A stretch of 64,000 nucleotides of DNA from Candidatus Opimibacter skivensis (GTDB taxonomy: Bacteria; Bacteroidota; Bacteroidia; Chitinophagales; Saprospiraceae), in assembly GCA_016721905.1 (NCBI GenBank), contig JADKHH010000030.1, positions 1-64,000 on the forward strand, written 5' to 3'. Every line of letters starts with the position of its first letter. Within the stretch, counting starts at the first letter, position 1. Made by a program: the position numbers and the translations under genes. A model generated the notes under the pieces. That model made no database searches and was not told the DNA's origin. It saw nothing but the letters and a program-made list of their open reading frames with translations. Positions 1-10,794 of this stretch are shown here, piece by piece.

Positions 1-570
1 ACAACCCGAATACTACAGAGCACCATGGCTATCTGAGCGTCCGTCATCCATAAGATTTCCCACCCGGGCATTGTTGTAAATATCAGCTAGTCGGATCAGC
101 AGGAAAGACAATAGCAGTTTGTTCAAAGCGACAAAAGCTTACACCTATACTTATAGCCATGTTTGATGCGACCATCTCGTGTTGGTATGAGAAGTACTAA
201 GACAAAACTTGGTACGACCTATCACGCATATTCAAGATCATATTGATAATAACTGGACACCATTAATCCAGACACCACCTTTCCCAGAGTATACAAGCGG
301 ACATAGCGCCATTTCCGCTGCTGCTGCAAGTGTGTTAACTCTGACGTGCGGGGACAATTATGCATTTACGGATTCAACAGAGGTCCTTTCAATCAGCCGG
401 TCAGACGTTTCACCAGTTTTCGCGACGCTGCCCGGGAAGTAAGTTTAAGTCGTTTTTATGCCGGAATACACTATGAATGGGACTTACCGAGGGGAAACAA
501 ACAAGGAAAATTTATTGGTGAGTTTGTCCCGGGATTCATTGAAATAAATATCATTTTTTCCAAGGCTTAG
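1..570 (+). pseudogene. Vanadium haloperoxidase/PAP2-like remnant
   Basis: Fragmentary reading frames show the C-terminal half of a vanadium-dependent haloperoxidase-like protein of the PAP2 phosphatase superfamily. Around 165-210 the frames give FDATISCW-like text, at about 290-330 a SGHSAISAAAA segment (the phosphate/vanadate-binding SGH motif), and at about 450-480 SRFYAGIHYEWD, which carries the second conserved Arg and the catalytic His. The SGH and SRFYAGIHY parts lie in different frames (change between about 346 and 440), and there are stops before 209, so no continuous product is possible as written. The 5' end is outside the window. In Bacteroidota such genes often sit next to VCBS-repeat proteins, as here. 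The family call is good; whether the breaks are real or sequencing errors is open. Confidence 0.6.
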
Positions 571-710
571 GACTATCAAGGTTACCCACGTAGCCGGTAG
601 TTTAATGGAATTCGAGTGAACGACTTCTGATATCTTTGCATCGGCATGTTAGATTGGTCTTGTTATCAGCTTCACGGTATGTCCATTTGGTGGTTTATAA
701 AAAATTTAAT

Positions 711-3700
711 ATGAAGAATTTCCTTCTTGCTTTGGTTTTTATTTACTGCCACCATCTCGTGATGAAAAGATCAATGATAAGGATTTCAAGACCACTTTAT
801 TTGAAGAATCTGCACTGCTGAAGATGTAAAGGGTCTCTTTACCCAATTGATTCACCAGTCACGGGAATCACATTTTACAATGTCATTACCGCTGAGACTG
901 ATGAAATGAATATCAATCTGTACGGATATTCGTACAATGGTGGTGGTGTTGCTGCCGGCGATATTAATGGTGATGGCTTGATTGACCTGTACTTTACAGG
1001 AGGCATGGTCTTCCGTTAGTATCTCAATGAAGGTAAATTAAATTCAAGGATATTACAGCTACGGCAGGTGTTGATGGGGGTTGCGGCTCAAAAGACAGGG
1101 GTGACCATGTGATATCAAACGAGATGGATTATTGATATTTATCTCTGCAATCAATGGTAAACGATCTGGTAGTACGAAGAAAATGCTTATATCAATAACG
1201 GGATCTGATATTTACTGAGCCAGGCTGGAACAGGCGGTCTTGATGATTCCAGTTATTCCTCTCAAGTATATTTCTTTGATATGATATAGATGGGTGATCT
1301 TGATCTATATCTGGTAAACCATCCTTTTGGAACCAGTCTGAAGCCAATAATCTGAATGTTGTTTACAATGAAAAAGGGAAGTCGAATTGAAGAAACCTGC
1401 GGATTATAGCTTCATTCATGACAGGTTATATGAAAACACAGGAACCACTTTACGGATACTGCCCGCAAGGCTGAGGTCGAAGACGATGCTTTCGGCCTAG
1501 CGCCGTGATAGGTGATTTTAATAACGACCTCAGGCCGGATATTTATGTTTGCAATGATTATGTAAAACCCGATTTCCCGTATATCAATAACGGAGATAAA
1601 ACATTTACCGAAAGTTTTGCTGATTATTTCAGACATTCTTCCATTTCTTAACAACTGGATTTTGCGGATATCAATAATGATGGCTATCAGGACCCGATCA
1701 CACTTGATATGCTGCCGTCGTGATCATTACAGGCAGAATATGCCGATGATGATTCAGAACTATGACAAGTTTGACCAACGGTCAAAGAGATTGACCCAAG
1801 GTACAATATGTTCATAATGCAATGCAGCCCAATAATGGAAATGGTACTTCTAGTGATATCAGTTTCATGTCGAATGCAGCAGCAACAGAGATCGGAGTTG
1901 GAGTGTTGTTTGCCGACTATGACAATGACGGGATGGAAAGACCTTTATTTCTAATGGGTATAAAAGGGACCTGACAAACCAGACTATGCCCGTTATGCTA
2001 TTGATTTGCTCCGGAAGGAACCTTGGTAGCAAAGCAGATGAGTATGTTAGGTTGCAGAACAAATTCCAAGCGTAAAAAGTCAAGTCCTATTTGTTCAGGA
2101 ATAAAGGAAATTTGCAGTCCAGTGATGTATCAGATACCCGGAATAGTGGCACTCCGGCGTTTTCAATGGAGCGGCCTATGCTGACCTTTGATAATGAGGT
2201 GATACCTTGACATCATAGTCAACAACATCGACGAGCAAGCATTTGTCTTGAAAAATGATGGAAATCATCCAGAGCTAACAATTTTATACGTTTTACGCTC
2301 ATAGGGTAGAAAGGAAAACAACTTACGGAACTCATGTGAGGACCAATACCGCTGATGGACAGATCAGGAGCAGGTGTATTACCCTACACGCGGATTTTTC
2401 TTCAGCGTTGAACCTATCATTCATTTTGGAATCGGAAATCGATAAGCCATTACCTTAGTGGAAATCGTTTGGCCAGACAGGGCATTCCAGGTCATCGACA
2501 ATCCGGCTATCAATAAGGTACATCAGGTAGTGAAGAGTTCTTGCTGGCACAAAGTATAAAGCACCACAACCCAAAAAACCTGTTTTTGAGGATATCTCTG
2601 ATAAGTTACCCCTTCAGGCCAGGCATCAGGAGAATACTTTTATTGATTTCAAACGCGAACCGCTCTTGCATCAGAAGTACTTCAGAGGAAGGACCTGCAA
2701 CGGCAGTTGGAGATGTAAATGGGGATGGACTTGATGATCTCTTTCTTGGTGGAGCTGCAGGTTTTTCAGGAAAGCTTATTACAAGCGGGGCGGCGGTTTT
2801 GCAATTGCACCATCAGCCCTTTTGATAAAGACTCTATGTATGAAGATGGCAGCACTTTTTTTCGATGCTAACAATGACGGATCAAATGATCTTATCGTCA
2901 TCAGTGGAGGCAATGAAAAGGCTATGGGAGATCCTGTTTATCAGAGCAGACTTTATATGAACAATAGCGAGGGTGAATTTTCGAAAGCCGCGGATGGATT
3001 GCCACAGTTTTTCTTCGAGCGGCGGGTGTTGCAGCGGATGACATCGATGGTGATGGTGATTTGACGCGTTTGTAGGGGCAGGGTCAGTCCCGGAAGATAT
3101 CCATTGCCACCAACAAGCAGCCTGTTAAGGAATGATAACGGTAAGTTTACAAATGTAACACCCCAACGGTCTGAAGGATTAATGAATGTCGGTATGGGTT
3201 ACCGATGCCTGATTTGCTGACCCGGGATAGGGATGGATCGCAAGAGTTAATTGTCACAGGTGAATGGATGCCCATTTCCGTTTTCAGGAAAGTGGATAAT
3301 AAGTTTGTAAATGTTACTCTGCGCACTTGGATTGTCCGATTTATCCGGATGGCGGTATACGCTGAAATAACAGATATCAATAATGATAGCTTTCCGGATA
3401 TAGTGGCAGGAAACCTTGGCCTCAATGCCTTATATCCAGGCAAGTCCCGGAAAACCAGCAGAATTATTTTATAAAGATTTTGACAAGAATGGCACCAGAT
3501 CCGATCCTGTGTTACTATAACGGGGAGGATAGTTACCCGCTGCAATACAGGGACAGGATGTTGATCAGATGATCTATTTGAAAAGAAATTTACCTGATAC
3601 CATCCATATGCAAATGCCGGGCTTGAAGATATTTTTACTGCAGAGCAACTCAAGGATGCAAACGTACTTACAGCTAACACCTTTTCGCATACGCTTTTCA

Positions 3701-4260
3701 TCAATGAGAGCGGTAAAGGATTCGCTGCCAGCGCTCTTCCTAAGTATACCCAGATATCAACTGTTCGCGCCATTAAAGCCATGGATGCAAATCAGGACAG
3801 CAAATTGATCTAGGATTGGCGGAAATTTTTATGGAACCGATGCTCAGTTTGGACGACATGATGCCTCAGTTGGAGCTATTTTAATTGAGATGGTAGTGGT
3901 CACTTTAAAGTCGTAAGTCCGGGGGATAGTGGATTTTCCATTCCTGGAAATGTTAGAAACATTCTTCCGCTCAAAGCGCCATCAGGTTTGGAATTATTCG
4001 TTGCACGGAATGGGGATATGAGTAGTTTGTTTCAGATGAAGTAGACGGGCGAGGTACTGGTCGAATTGCAGTTCACTAGGACATAATCTGCCTTGTAATG
4101 GAGCCTTTTTGCCTGGATGGCAACATAATTCGCATACTGCCGGGCTAAGGTTATTTTTCCTGAACTCACTCTGGAGATTGCATGGAACACGGATAATTTA
4201 GATTATGGAATCAAATTGCCAGAGGAATTAGGAAAAATTCTCGCATTAATCAAGCCTAAA
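711..4260 (+). pseudogene. VCBS/FG-GAP and ASPIC/UnbV surface protein, broken
   Basis: Pieces in all three forward frames together match a CRTAC1-like secreted protein of about 1,100 residues. A signal-peptide-like start (MKNFLLALVF) lies at 711. Calcium-binding FG-GAP/VCBS repeat cores follow: GDINGDGLIDLYFTG near 955, DYDNDGM near 1915, DLDNDGD-like text near 2190, VGDVNGDGLDDLFLGG near 2710, DANNDGSNDLIV near 2860 and DIDGDGD near 3040. An ASPIC/UnbV-like stretch (IHFGIGN, VEIVWPD) lies near 2430-2480. The reading frame breaks roughly every 100-300 bases and has many stops, so it cannot be translated as written. The density of single-base changes is far above that of any other part of the window. 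Decay and poor consensus quality are both possible. Confidence 0.6.
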
Positions 4261-4792
4261 ATTTGCCCAAACATGAAGATACGATATCATGGATTTGGCC
4301 GTAAAAACAGCTGATTATGAATTATAATTTTATTTAATATGATATTCAGGTCAAAAGATTGGTATGTGTTTTGAATTCTAATGTTTGGAAATACCACAAA
4401 GAGTGGGTTGAATGCCGAATTGTTTCTTACTTTGGCCTGAAACCGCTTAATGTTAAGCATTAATATTTTTCGGAATATTAAATCTCAACCTGATGAATAA
4501 AATACGTTGTCAGGCGTATTCCTTGTTATATCTTTCTAATGATATTCCAAGGGTGTTTATAAGGAAGAGATCCATTTTATGGGTTATCGTTTTAAGTCTT
4601 TTATAAACACATAGTGATATCTCAATAATGAACTTAAAATCGACGATTTCGTAATATGATTGTTCGTAAAGCCATGCTTTATTGGTTTTGGGATTGAGTG
4701 CGCAATGCGCTTATGGCCGTACCAGGCATGTTGCCCGAAGAAATTGAAAAGCAATTAAATCAAACTTGAATTATAAACCTAACCTGAGTACC
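4261..4792. other. AT-rich intergenic region
   Basis: No coding region, RNA gene or clear hairpin terminator could be supported here. It separates the broken VCBS gene from the first of the four giant secreted-protein genes and should hold the promoter of the latter. I did not find a convincing TAnnTTTG box. Confidence 0.4.
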
Positions 4793-5080
4793 ATGAACAA
4801 ATTCAACTTAACTATTTTGCAATTCAGACTCCTCCGGCATCTCAGCCTGATGAGTCTGTTCATTTTAGGGAGTTTAACAAGCGCCAAGGCAGTTGTTACC
4901 TTGACCTTTACGTCCCCTAATACGATGTATACACCAGGACAGGTCAACAACCTCTCCTTCCAAGTCACAGGTGTTGGTAGCGAGTGGGTTGACCGCTTGA
5001 CGATTACATTTCCAGCTGGTGTCACTGTCAACGCAGCAACACCAAATGGTACAGGTGGCTGTGCACACAAGTGGGTGTAA
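4793..5080 (+). CDS. Protein A piece 1: signal peptide and N-terminus
   Basis: This N-terminal piece starts at the ATG at 4793; a TTG 27 bases upstream is less likely. A charged N-region is followed by a hydrophobic stretch (LMSLFILGSLTSAKA), a typical Sec signal peptide with the cleavage site probably after SAKA. The mature part opens with a beta-rich segment (VVTLTFTSPNTMYTPGQ) of the kind found at the start of secreted Bacteroidota surface proteins. The frame ends early at 5080. The downstream frame (5071 onward) continues the protein with GVRLICSPSVSWC, so a one-base change lies at about 5060-5070. Confidence 0.6.
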   Translation: MNKFNLTILQFRLLRHLSLMSLFILGSLTSAKAVVTLTFTSPNTMYTPGQVNNLSFQVTGVGSEWVDRLTITFPAGVTVNAATPNGTGGCAHKWV

Positions 5081-5538
5081 GACTCATTTGCTCACCAAGT
5101 GTTTCCTGGTGTACCGCTACAGGTGCCGTTTGCGGTACGGGTGCTATGGGCAATTCTTTCTGCGGATTCTGGCAGGCAGGTGCTCAAAACCTGACAGCTG
5201 ATGTCATGGTTCCACCGGCTAATTTCAGTGGCCCGATGGTGATAACCCTTAACAGTAAGGGTGAATCTGGCGGTACAGACGTTGACATGATCACTTTGGC
5301 ACAAGTTGTCCCAGCAGAGCCATGCGAGATTGTATGCCCAGATAATATCACATACAACCTGGATCCAGGAGCATGTGAGCAGATCATCAACTGGAATCCT
5401 CCTACCACGACAGGTGATTGCGCTGTTCCGGTATTAGAGCCAGGCACAGTTTCACAAAACAACAGTGAAACAGCGGTGGATGATGCTTTAGGTTGCACAG
5501 GCGCAGGCGACAGGCATGCGTGCATACGACCTGATTGA
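5071..5538 (+). CDS. Protein A piece 2: Cys-rich beta domain
   Basis: This fragment continues protein A in frame 1. It finishes the first extracellular beta domain and then has a HYR-like opening (CEIVCPDNITYNLDPGACEQ, a Cys-Pro motif followed by paired cysteines). The cysteines suggest disulfides formed in the periplasm. The frame runs out at 5538 in DRHACIRPD. The correct continuation is AYDLIEEGIAGDFQMT in the frame of piece 3, so another one-base change sits near 5510. It has no start codon of its own in a meaningful position and is not expected to be an independent gene. Confidence 0.5.
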   Translation: MGVRLICSPSVSWCTATGAVCGTGAMGNSFCGFWQAGAQNLTADVMVPPANFSGPMVITLNSKGESGGTDVDMITLAQVVPAEPCEIVCPDNITYNLDPGACEQIINWNPPTTTGDCAVPVLEPGTVSQNNSETAVDDALGCTGAGDRHACIRPD

Positions 5539-7090
5539 AGAAGGTATCGCCGGTGATTTCCAAATGACATCCTTGAGAATGTCCGCATGGAACTCAGGAA
5601 CTGTACAGGTAAGAGTATATACCTATACGGGTCCAATGGGTGGAGCTACATTAGATCCAGCATTGATGACCCTTGTTGGACAGTCTAACCCAACAGCAGT
5701 AGTCGGAAACACAAATGCTGATATACAATTTAATATCAACCTGACAGCACCTGTGACAATTCCAGCAGGTACGAGGTTTGCAGTAGAACAGAATTCAACA
5801 GCTGGTCTCTTTACAGTAGCCGGTAACTATAGCGGTGAAACACGCCCATGTTATTTCTGGAACCCAGGCTGCGGATTTGCTAATCCTACTTCATATGCAA
5901 GTATAGGATTTGGCTTTATCAGTGTACTTCAGGTATGCCAGGGCCTTATCGTGATGGATGGTTCACCGGATGTAGTACAGACGAGTGGTCTTCCAAGTGG
6001 TTCTGTATACCCAAGAGGTACAACAACCAACTGTTTCGATCTGGTCAGCCCACTTGATGGTGAAATCATCGATGACTGCTGTTTTGATGTCACCGTAGTT
6101 GAATATCCAACACCAACGACAACACTTGCATGTAATGATAACGTTCAGGTATCTGTCAATGAAAACTGTGAAGCGTTCATTTCAACAGACATGATCCTCG
6201 AAGGCGGCCCATACGGTTGCTACGATGAATATATCGTTGCAGTAGAAGGCTATGGCAGTGGTTTTGGTGGTGTTACGATCGATAACAATGCTATCGGAGA
6301 AACACTGACCGTAACCGTAACCGATCCATCCACCGGCAACAGCTGCTGGGGCACGATCTCAGTTGAAGATAAAATACCACCGACGATCGAATGTCGCGAC
6401 GTAGTGATCATGTGTGGCGCACAACTGCCAGACGTACCTGCTCCAGCGATCGTAGGCTACCAGGAACAAATCCAGACAGGTCTGAATGATCTGCTTGAGC
6501 TCAATACACTTGAGTATACATTTGACTATTCCTATTTGCCAACGACTCCGGCCCTGGATGTGGATGTAAGAATCCAGATCGACGACCACACGTGGTTGCC
6601 AGACGTAAAAATCGAAGTAGAAGCACCGGACGGAACGACCACAGATGTGTTTGATATCACAGGTTGCGCTGGTCAGGAGTTTCCGATCAACTGCAGATTC
6701 GATGATGATGGAGCAGTGATTACCCAGTGCGTAGATCTTAATGGTGATGAGACTCTTCGCCTTATGCCGCTATTGTTTCCAGGTAACTCAACCCCATCTT
6801 TATTCAACCTAAACGGTTTGGATGCAAGTGGCACCTGGACTGTGAGAATTGCTGATATCGCTGGTGGAGATGATGGCCACGTACGTGAAGTAGGTCTTTA
6901 TATCCTGGTGAACCTGCCACAGGTAGATCCTGCAGACAACTGCGGAGAAGTAGACCTTACCTATACAGATACAGAATCAGGAGACCCATGTGAAGGCCTG
7001 GTAGTAACCCGTCATTGGATCGCTACAGACGAAAGTGGAAACACAGCGGAATGCGATCAGAACATCACAGTAACACCATTAGTACTTTGA
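5516..7090 (+). CDS. Protein A piece 3: HYR-like and P-domain
   Basis: This 524-residue piece of protein A carries a beta domain (about 5520-6060), a Cys-rich module (6120-6370) ending in SCWGTISVEDKIPPTIEC, the typical end-to-start junction of HYR-like modules, and a proprotein-convertase P-domain at about 6480-6910. The P-domain is seen from VDVRIQIDDHTWLPDVKIEV through LDASGTWTVRIADIAGGDDG to VGLYILVN. P-domains are beta-sandwich modules attached to secreted proteases and adhesins. It then re-enters a HYR-like segment (ATDESGNTAECDQNITVTP) and stops at 7088. The missing continuation is in the next frame (FDSIVCPPAYVG). Confidence 0.6.
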   Translation: MRAYDLIEEGIAGDFQMTSLRMSAWNSGTVQVRVYTYTGPMGGATLDPALMTLVGQSNPTAVVGNTNADIQFNINLTAPVTIPAGTRFAVEQNSTAGLFTVAGNYSGETRPCYFWNPGCGFANPTSYASIGFGFISVLQVCQGLIVMDGSPDVVQTSGLPSGSVYPRGTTTNCFDLVSPLDGEIIDDCCFDVTVVEYPTPTTTLACNDNVQVSVNENCEAFISTDMILEGGPYGCYDEYIVAVEGYGSGFGGVTIDNNAIGETLTVTVTDPSTGNSCWGTISVEDKIPPTIECRDVVIMCGAQLPDVPAPAIVGYQEQIQTGLNDLLELNTLEYTFDYSYLPTTPALDVDVRIQIDDHTWLPDVKIEVEAPDGTTTDVFDITGCAGQEFPINCRFDDDGAVITQCVDLNGDETLRLMPLLFPGNSTPSLFNLNGLDASGTWTVRIADIAGGDDGHVREVGLYILVNLPQVDPADNCGEVDLTYTDTESGDPCEGLVVTRHWIATDESGNTAECDQNITVTPLVL

Positions 7091-7235
7091 CAGCATCGTA
7101 TGTCCTCCAGCGTATGTAGGTTCTTGCGGTGATTCATCAGATCCTGATAACACAGGCTGGCCAACGGTCAATGGAAATGAAATTACAGACGAAGACAATG
7201 TATGTAACATATTTGTAGGTTACTGGGACAAACCA

Positions 7236-8294
7236 TTGAATGACTGCGGAAACGGCGAGAAGATCGTACGTACATGGACAGTACTTGACTGGTGTACCCA
7301 GACCACACTGGAGTGTGTACAGGTTATCAAATTATCTGATGATGAGGCACCAGAGCTTACCTGCCCTGAGGACTTCGAAGTTGGAACAGACTTCTGGTAT
7401 TGCTATGCAAACGTAAGCGTACCAAAGCCTGATGTATTTGATGTATGCGGATCAGCGTATACCTTAAGCCTGACATCGTCAGCAGGTATCGTTGTTAACT
7501 TCGGTAATAACTATGTGATCAACCAGTTACCACTGGGCGACCATATCGTAACCTGGCATGTAACCGACGAGTGCGGCAATCAATCTTCCTGCAGCTTCAC
7601 CATCAGCGTTGTTGATGATGTAGTACCGGTAGCGAATTGCGATGAGCACACGATCGTGTCACTGACCAATGACGGACCATACGGAATCACGTTGGTTCCA
7701 GCACATGTATTTGATGATGGCTCATATGACAACTGCGGACCAGTAGAATTCCGTGTACGTCGTATGGATAGCTGTATAGATTTTGACTGGACGACAGAAG
7801 GAGCATGTATCGATGATGTACCAGGTGGTATCCCACCGGTGAACAGCCGTGACCGTGGAACCGTACACCGTCCATGCGTACCATTTGCATGCTGCGACGT
7901 AGGAGCAGGACCGATCATGGTTGAGTTAGAAGTAACAGACCTTGCAGGTAACCGTAACTATTGTATGGTAGAAGCGACTGTACAGGATAAGATCTCTCCA
8001 TTCGTAGAGTGTCCTCCTGATATCATCGTAAGCTGCGATTTCTGGTTTAATGTAGAAGAAGGCACCTTTGTAGATGCAGATGGCAACGCAAATGGTAACC
8101 TCGATGAGGATCCATTGAGCCCGATTTTGGAAACATGTATGATGCATTTGCATACAATGATGATGAGAGCGTTCGTCAGGACATTATCATCAACGATCCA
8201 GGAAACGAAGATTACAACCAGCCACACTACTGGGGTATCGACGGATGGGCAGATGACAACTGTGAGGTTAACTTACAGGTGCGCGTACGAGTGA
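7236..8294 (+). CDS. Protein A piece 4: HYR-like modules
   Basis: This piece of protein A is in frame 0. Coding sense actually begins near 7090, upstream of the first Met at 7236, and ends near 8130, where the true protein changes frame; the last 55 residues (from about LETCMMHLH) are out-of-frame junk. It contains repeated extracellular Cys-rich modules with the pattern RTWTVxDWC, ExxCPEDFEV and VTDECGNQSSCSFTISVVDD. The segment from CDEHTIVSLT to PIMVELEVTD is nearly the same as in protein D at about 24590-24880, including the distinctive RRMDSCIDFDWTTEG and SRDRGTVHRP. That identity supports common ancestry of A and D. Confidence 0.6.
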   Translation: MNDCGNGEKIVRTWTVLDWCTQTTLECVQVIKLSDDEAPELTCPEDFEVGTDFWYCYANVSVPKPDVFDVCGSAYTLSLTSSAGIVVNFGNNYVINQLPLGDHIVTWHVTDECGNQSSCSFTISVVDDVVPVANCDEHTIVSLTNDGPYGITLVPAHVFDDGSYDNCGPVEFRVRRMDSCIDFDWTTEGACIDDVPGGIPPVNSRDRGTVHRPCVPFACCDVGAGPIMVELEVTDLAGNRNYCMVEATVQDKISPFVECPPDIIVSCDFWFNVEEGTFVDADGNANGNLDEDPLSPILETCMMHLHTMMMRAFVRTLSSTIQETKITTSHTTGVSTDGQMTTVRLTYRCAYE

Positions 8295-9355
8295 TCGATG
8301 ATTGCAGTGGAGGTGATCTGCCAGGTAATGCACCTGATGGAGCAGTAAAACTGATCGAGCGTAGGTTCAGCGCCAGCGATGGCAATGAAGGCGTAGCACC
8401 TGGTACCTGCACACAGCGTATCTGGGTAGTGGATTACGATCCTTTCTACATCACAGACAACACATGTAACAACTCAAACTCACAGGACGGAGTGATCTGG
8501 CCATGTGATGTATTGCTGACGACCTGCCCTGAAGACCTGGGTAATACAGGAGAGCCAACAGTATTTGATGATGCTTGCAGCTTAATTGGTGTAACATATG
8601 AAGATACAAGGTTTGACTTTGTAGACGGAGCCTGCTTCAAGATCCTGCGTGAGTGGGCGATCATTGACTGGTGCCAGTACAATTCACAGACAGGCGAAGG
8701 CTTGTGGCACTATGTACAGGTGATCAAGGTACACGACGAAGAAGGTCCAGAATTTGTAGCACCATGTGAAGATGTGGTATTGTGTGTAGCTGATGAGGGA
8801 GTATCCTTACCAGACAACAACCAGGCATTCCTTGGCGAAGACAATCCGTTGGCTTCAAGCTGCAGCGTACACCTGAACCTTTCAAGGACAGTACATGAAA
8901 CATGCAGTGATATCGTAGAATATGATGTGAAGATCTATCCATACAATGGAACAGAGTACATCCTGATCAAGCCTACGACCACAGCAGTAGTAGATGAAAA
9001 CAATGATGCAGTATTGAGCTTCGATACACGTCAGAGCACAATCCAGTCCATCCGTCTGAATGGTCTTCCATACAACAGCCAGTTCTGCGGTGATTACCAC
9101 CGTATCCTGTGGAGTGTAGAAGATGGTTGCGGTAACTGGAGCCATTGCGAATACCTGTTCCGTCTGGAAGACTGCAAGCAGCCTTCACCGGTATGTATCA
9201 ACGGTCTGAGCACCGTGGTGATGCCAGTAGGTGGCCAGGTGACTGTATGGGCTAAGGACTTCAATGCATCAAGCTTTGATGATTGTACGCCATCTGATGA
9301 GTTGTTATACAGCTTCAGCGGAGATACCTACACACCAAGCTTTACATACATGTGA
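8135..9355 (+). CDS. Protein A piece 5: HYR-like modules
   Basis: This frame-2 piece continues protein A from MYDAFAYNDDESV. Features include WGIDGWADDNCEV, the CFKILREWAIIDWCQYNSQ motif shared with proteins B and D, and a closing CxxPSPVCINGLSTVVMPVGG module that precedes the C-terminal block in all of A, B and D. It has about 20 cysteines, in line with disulfide-rich extracellular modules. The frame closes at 9355 (SFTYM). The protein resumes as CDNVPAFGVEL in the next frame, so a one-base change lies near 9350. Confidence 0.6.
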   Translation: MYDAFAYNDDESVRQDIIINDPGNEDYNQPHYWGIDGWADDNCEVNLQVRVRVIDDCSGGDLPGNAPDGAVKLIERRFSASDGNEGVAPGTCTQRIWVVDYDPFYITDNTCNNSNSQDGVIWPCDVLLTTCPEDLGNTGEPTVFDDACSLIGVTYEDTRFDFVDGACFKILREWAIIDWCQYNSQTGEGLWHYVQVIKVHDEEGPEFVAPCEDVVLCVADEGVSLPDNNQAFLGEDNPLASSCSVHLNLSRTVHETCSDIVEYDVKIYPYNGTEYILIKPTTTAVVDENNDAVLSFDTRQSTIQSIRLNGLPYNSQFCGDYHRILWSVEDGCGNWSHCEYLFRLEDCKQPSPVCINGLSTVVMPVGGQVTVWAKDFNASSFDDCTPSDELLYSFSGDTYTPSFTYM

Positions 9356-10742
9356 TAATGTACCTGCATTCGGTGTTGAACTGAGCACACAGATCTGGGT
9401 TGCTGATGGCGGCACAGATGATAACTGTAATGGTCAGATCAGCTGGAGTGAGCGTAACAAGGATTACTGCACAACGACGATCGTTATTACAGACAATACA
9501 GGCATATGCGGAGATACATCAGGCAGTATCCTGGCAGGTGAGATCCTGACAGATGATATACAGTCTGTTGAACTGGTGGCTGTAAGCCTGAATGCACCAG
9601 GTCACGTATTCCCTACTATTGTAACGAGCACAAACGGTCAGTACAACTTTAGCAACCTGGTGATCCCATCAGAGTTTACAGTAAATGCTGATCGTAACGA
9701 TGCACACAGAAATGGTGTATCTACACTTGACCTTGTGAAGATCCAGAAGCACCTGTTAGGTATTGAGTTGATGAACAGCCCATATGACCTGATTGCAGCA
9801 GATGCTAACAATAGCGCGAATGTAAGCGCGATTGACCTGGTGGAATTACGTAAACTGATCCTGGGTATCTACACAGAACTTCCTGCAAACAAGAGCTGGA
9901 GATTCGTAGATAAGAGCTTCCAGTTTGCTGATGCAACGAGCCCATGGCCATTCAGTGAGTCTATCAACATGGCAGGCTTACAAGGAAATGAAATGGACAA
10001 GGACTTTGTAGCGATCAAGGTAGGAGACGTAAACAATACGGTAAAAGCGAATGCAACCCAGATCCTGCCACGTAATGGCAACGGTGTTGTCAACTTAGTA
10101 GCAGACAACCGTACCGTCAGTGCAGGAGAAATCGTAGAGGTAGCAATACGTTCTACAGACTTCGCCAGCATCGAAGGATACCAGTTTACGATGAATGCAA
10201 ACGGACTTGAGTTCCGTGGAGTAGAGTCAGGCTTAGTAGCAATGAGTGATGAGAACATGGGTGTATTTGGTAGCACGCTGACAGCGAGCTGGCATAAAGT
10301 AGGTGGCGTAAGCGCTACTGCATCAGATGTACTGTTCACGCTGAGCTTCCAGGCTACAGCAGCAGGTCAGTTAAGTGAGATGATGAGTATCACCTCAGAC
10401 GTAACTGAAGCTGAAGCATACAATACTTCATCAGACATCAAGGATCTGAAACTGAGCTTCCGTGGCTCTGAGATTGGAGCTGAGTTCGCACTGTACCAGA
10501 ACGAACCAAACCCATTCAAGGGCACCACGCTGATCGGTTATGATCTTCCAGCAGCAGGAAACGTAATCCTGACAGTATTTGATGTGACCGGAAAGGTAGT
10601 TGTAGTCAAAGAGCAGGAGTCTGTGAAGGGTTACAATACGATCTCTGTAAGCAGCAAAGACATCCCATCCGTAGGCGTTCTGTACTACAGACTGGATGCA
10701 AACGAGTACACAGCGACGAAGAAGATGATCATCATCGAGTAA
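9264..10742 (+). CDS. Protein A piece 6: dockerin-cohesin-like-T9SS tail
   Basis: This is the C-terminal piece of protein A; true coding starts near 9350. In order it has the end of a HYR-like module, a short carboxypeptidase-regulatory-like beta domain (about 9510-9690), two dockerin-like repeats (NGVSTLDLVKIQKHLLGI, then DANNSANVSAIDLVELRK with the Dx(N)xSx calcium-loop pattern, 9710-9870), a cohesin-like domain (from VNLVADNRTVSAGEIVEV, 10090-10470) and a T9SS type A sorting domain (LYQNEPNPFKGTTLIGYDLP to KKMIIIE). The tail targets the protein across the outer membrane by the PorSS/T9SS machinery. A dockerin and a cohesin-like domain in one chain is unusual and is shared by the paralogues. 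Confidence 0.65.
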   Translation: MHQALMIVRHLMSCYTASAEIPTHQALHTCDNVPAFGVELSTQIWVADGGTDDNCNGQISWSERNKDYCTTTIVITDNTGICGDTSGSILAGEILTDDIQSVELVAVSLNAPGHVFPTIVTSTNGQYNFSNLVIPSEFTVNADRNDAHRNGVSTLDLVKIQKHLLGIELMNSPYDLIAADANNSANVSAIDLVELRKLILGIYTELPANKSWRFVDKSFQFADATSPWPFSESINMAGLQGNEMDKDFVAIKVGDVNNTVKANATQILPRNGNGVVNLVADNRTVSAGEIVEVAIRSTDFASIEGYQFTMNANGLEFRGVESGLVAMSDENMGVFGSTLTASWHKVGGVSATASDVLFTLSFQATAAGQLSEMMSITSDVTEAEAYNTSSDIKDLKLSFRGSEIGAEFALYQNEPNPFKGTTLIGYDLPAAGNVILTVFDVTGKVVVVKEQESVKGYNTISVSSKDIPSVGVLYYRLDANEYTATKKMIIIE

Positions 10743-10794
10743 TCGTTGAAAATAGAGAGTGGTTTATAGCAATATAAATCGCTAAGTGAGATGG

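Larger units (their letters stand above)
4793..10742 (+). pseudogene. Giant HYR/P-domain/dockerin T9SS protein A, frameshifted
   Basis: This span is one gene of about 1,980 codons broken by five single-base frame changes, near 5060, 5515, 7088, 8130 and 9350. Homology to protein D (23327-27438) runs straight across the breaks, so the six pieces listed separately belong together. Order of parts: signal peptide, surface domain, HYR-like Cys-rich domains, a proprotein-convertase P-domain, more HYR-like domains, a regulatory-like beta domain, dockerin-like, cohesin-like and T9SS sorting domain. Codon use is strongly biased (CGT, GTA, CTG, CCA, AAC), as expected of a highly expressed gene. The breaks are not at long homopolymers. 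They may be real or consensus errors. The stop at 10740 is followed by a strong terminator. Confidence 0.7.

Noticed and set aside
3147..3782. 211-codon minus-strand ORF
   Set aside because: It overlaps FG-GAP coding text on the plus strand and shows no family resemblance.
4793..10742. Programmed ribosomal frameshifting in protein A
   Set aside because: Five different sites with both +1 and -1 changes and no shared slippery sequence make this implausible.
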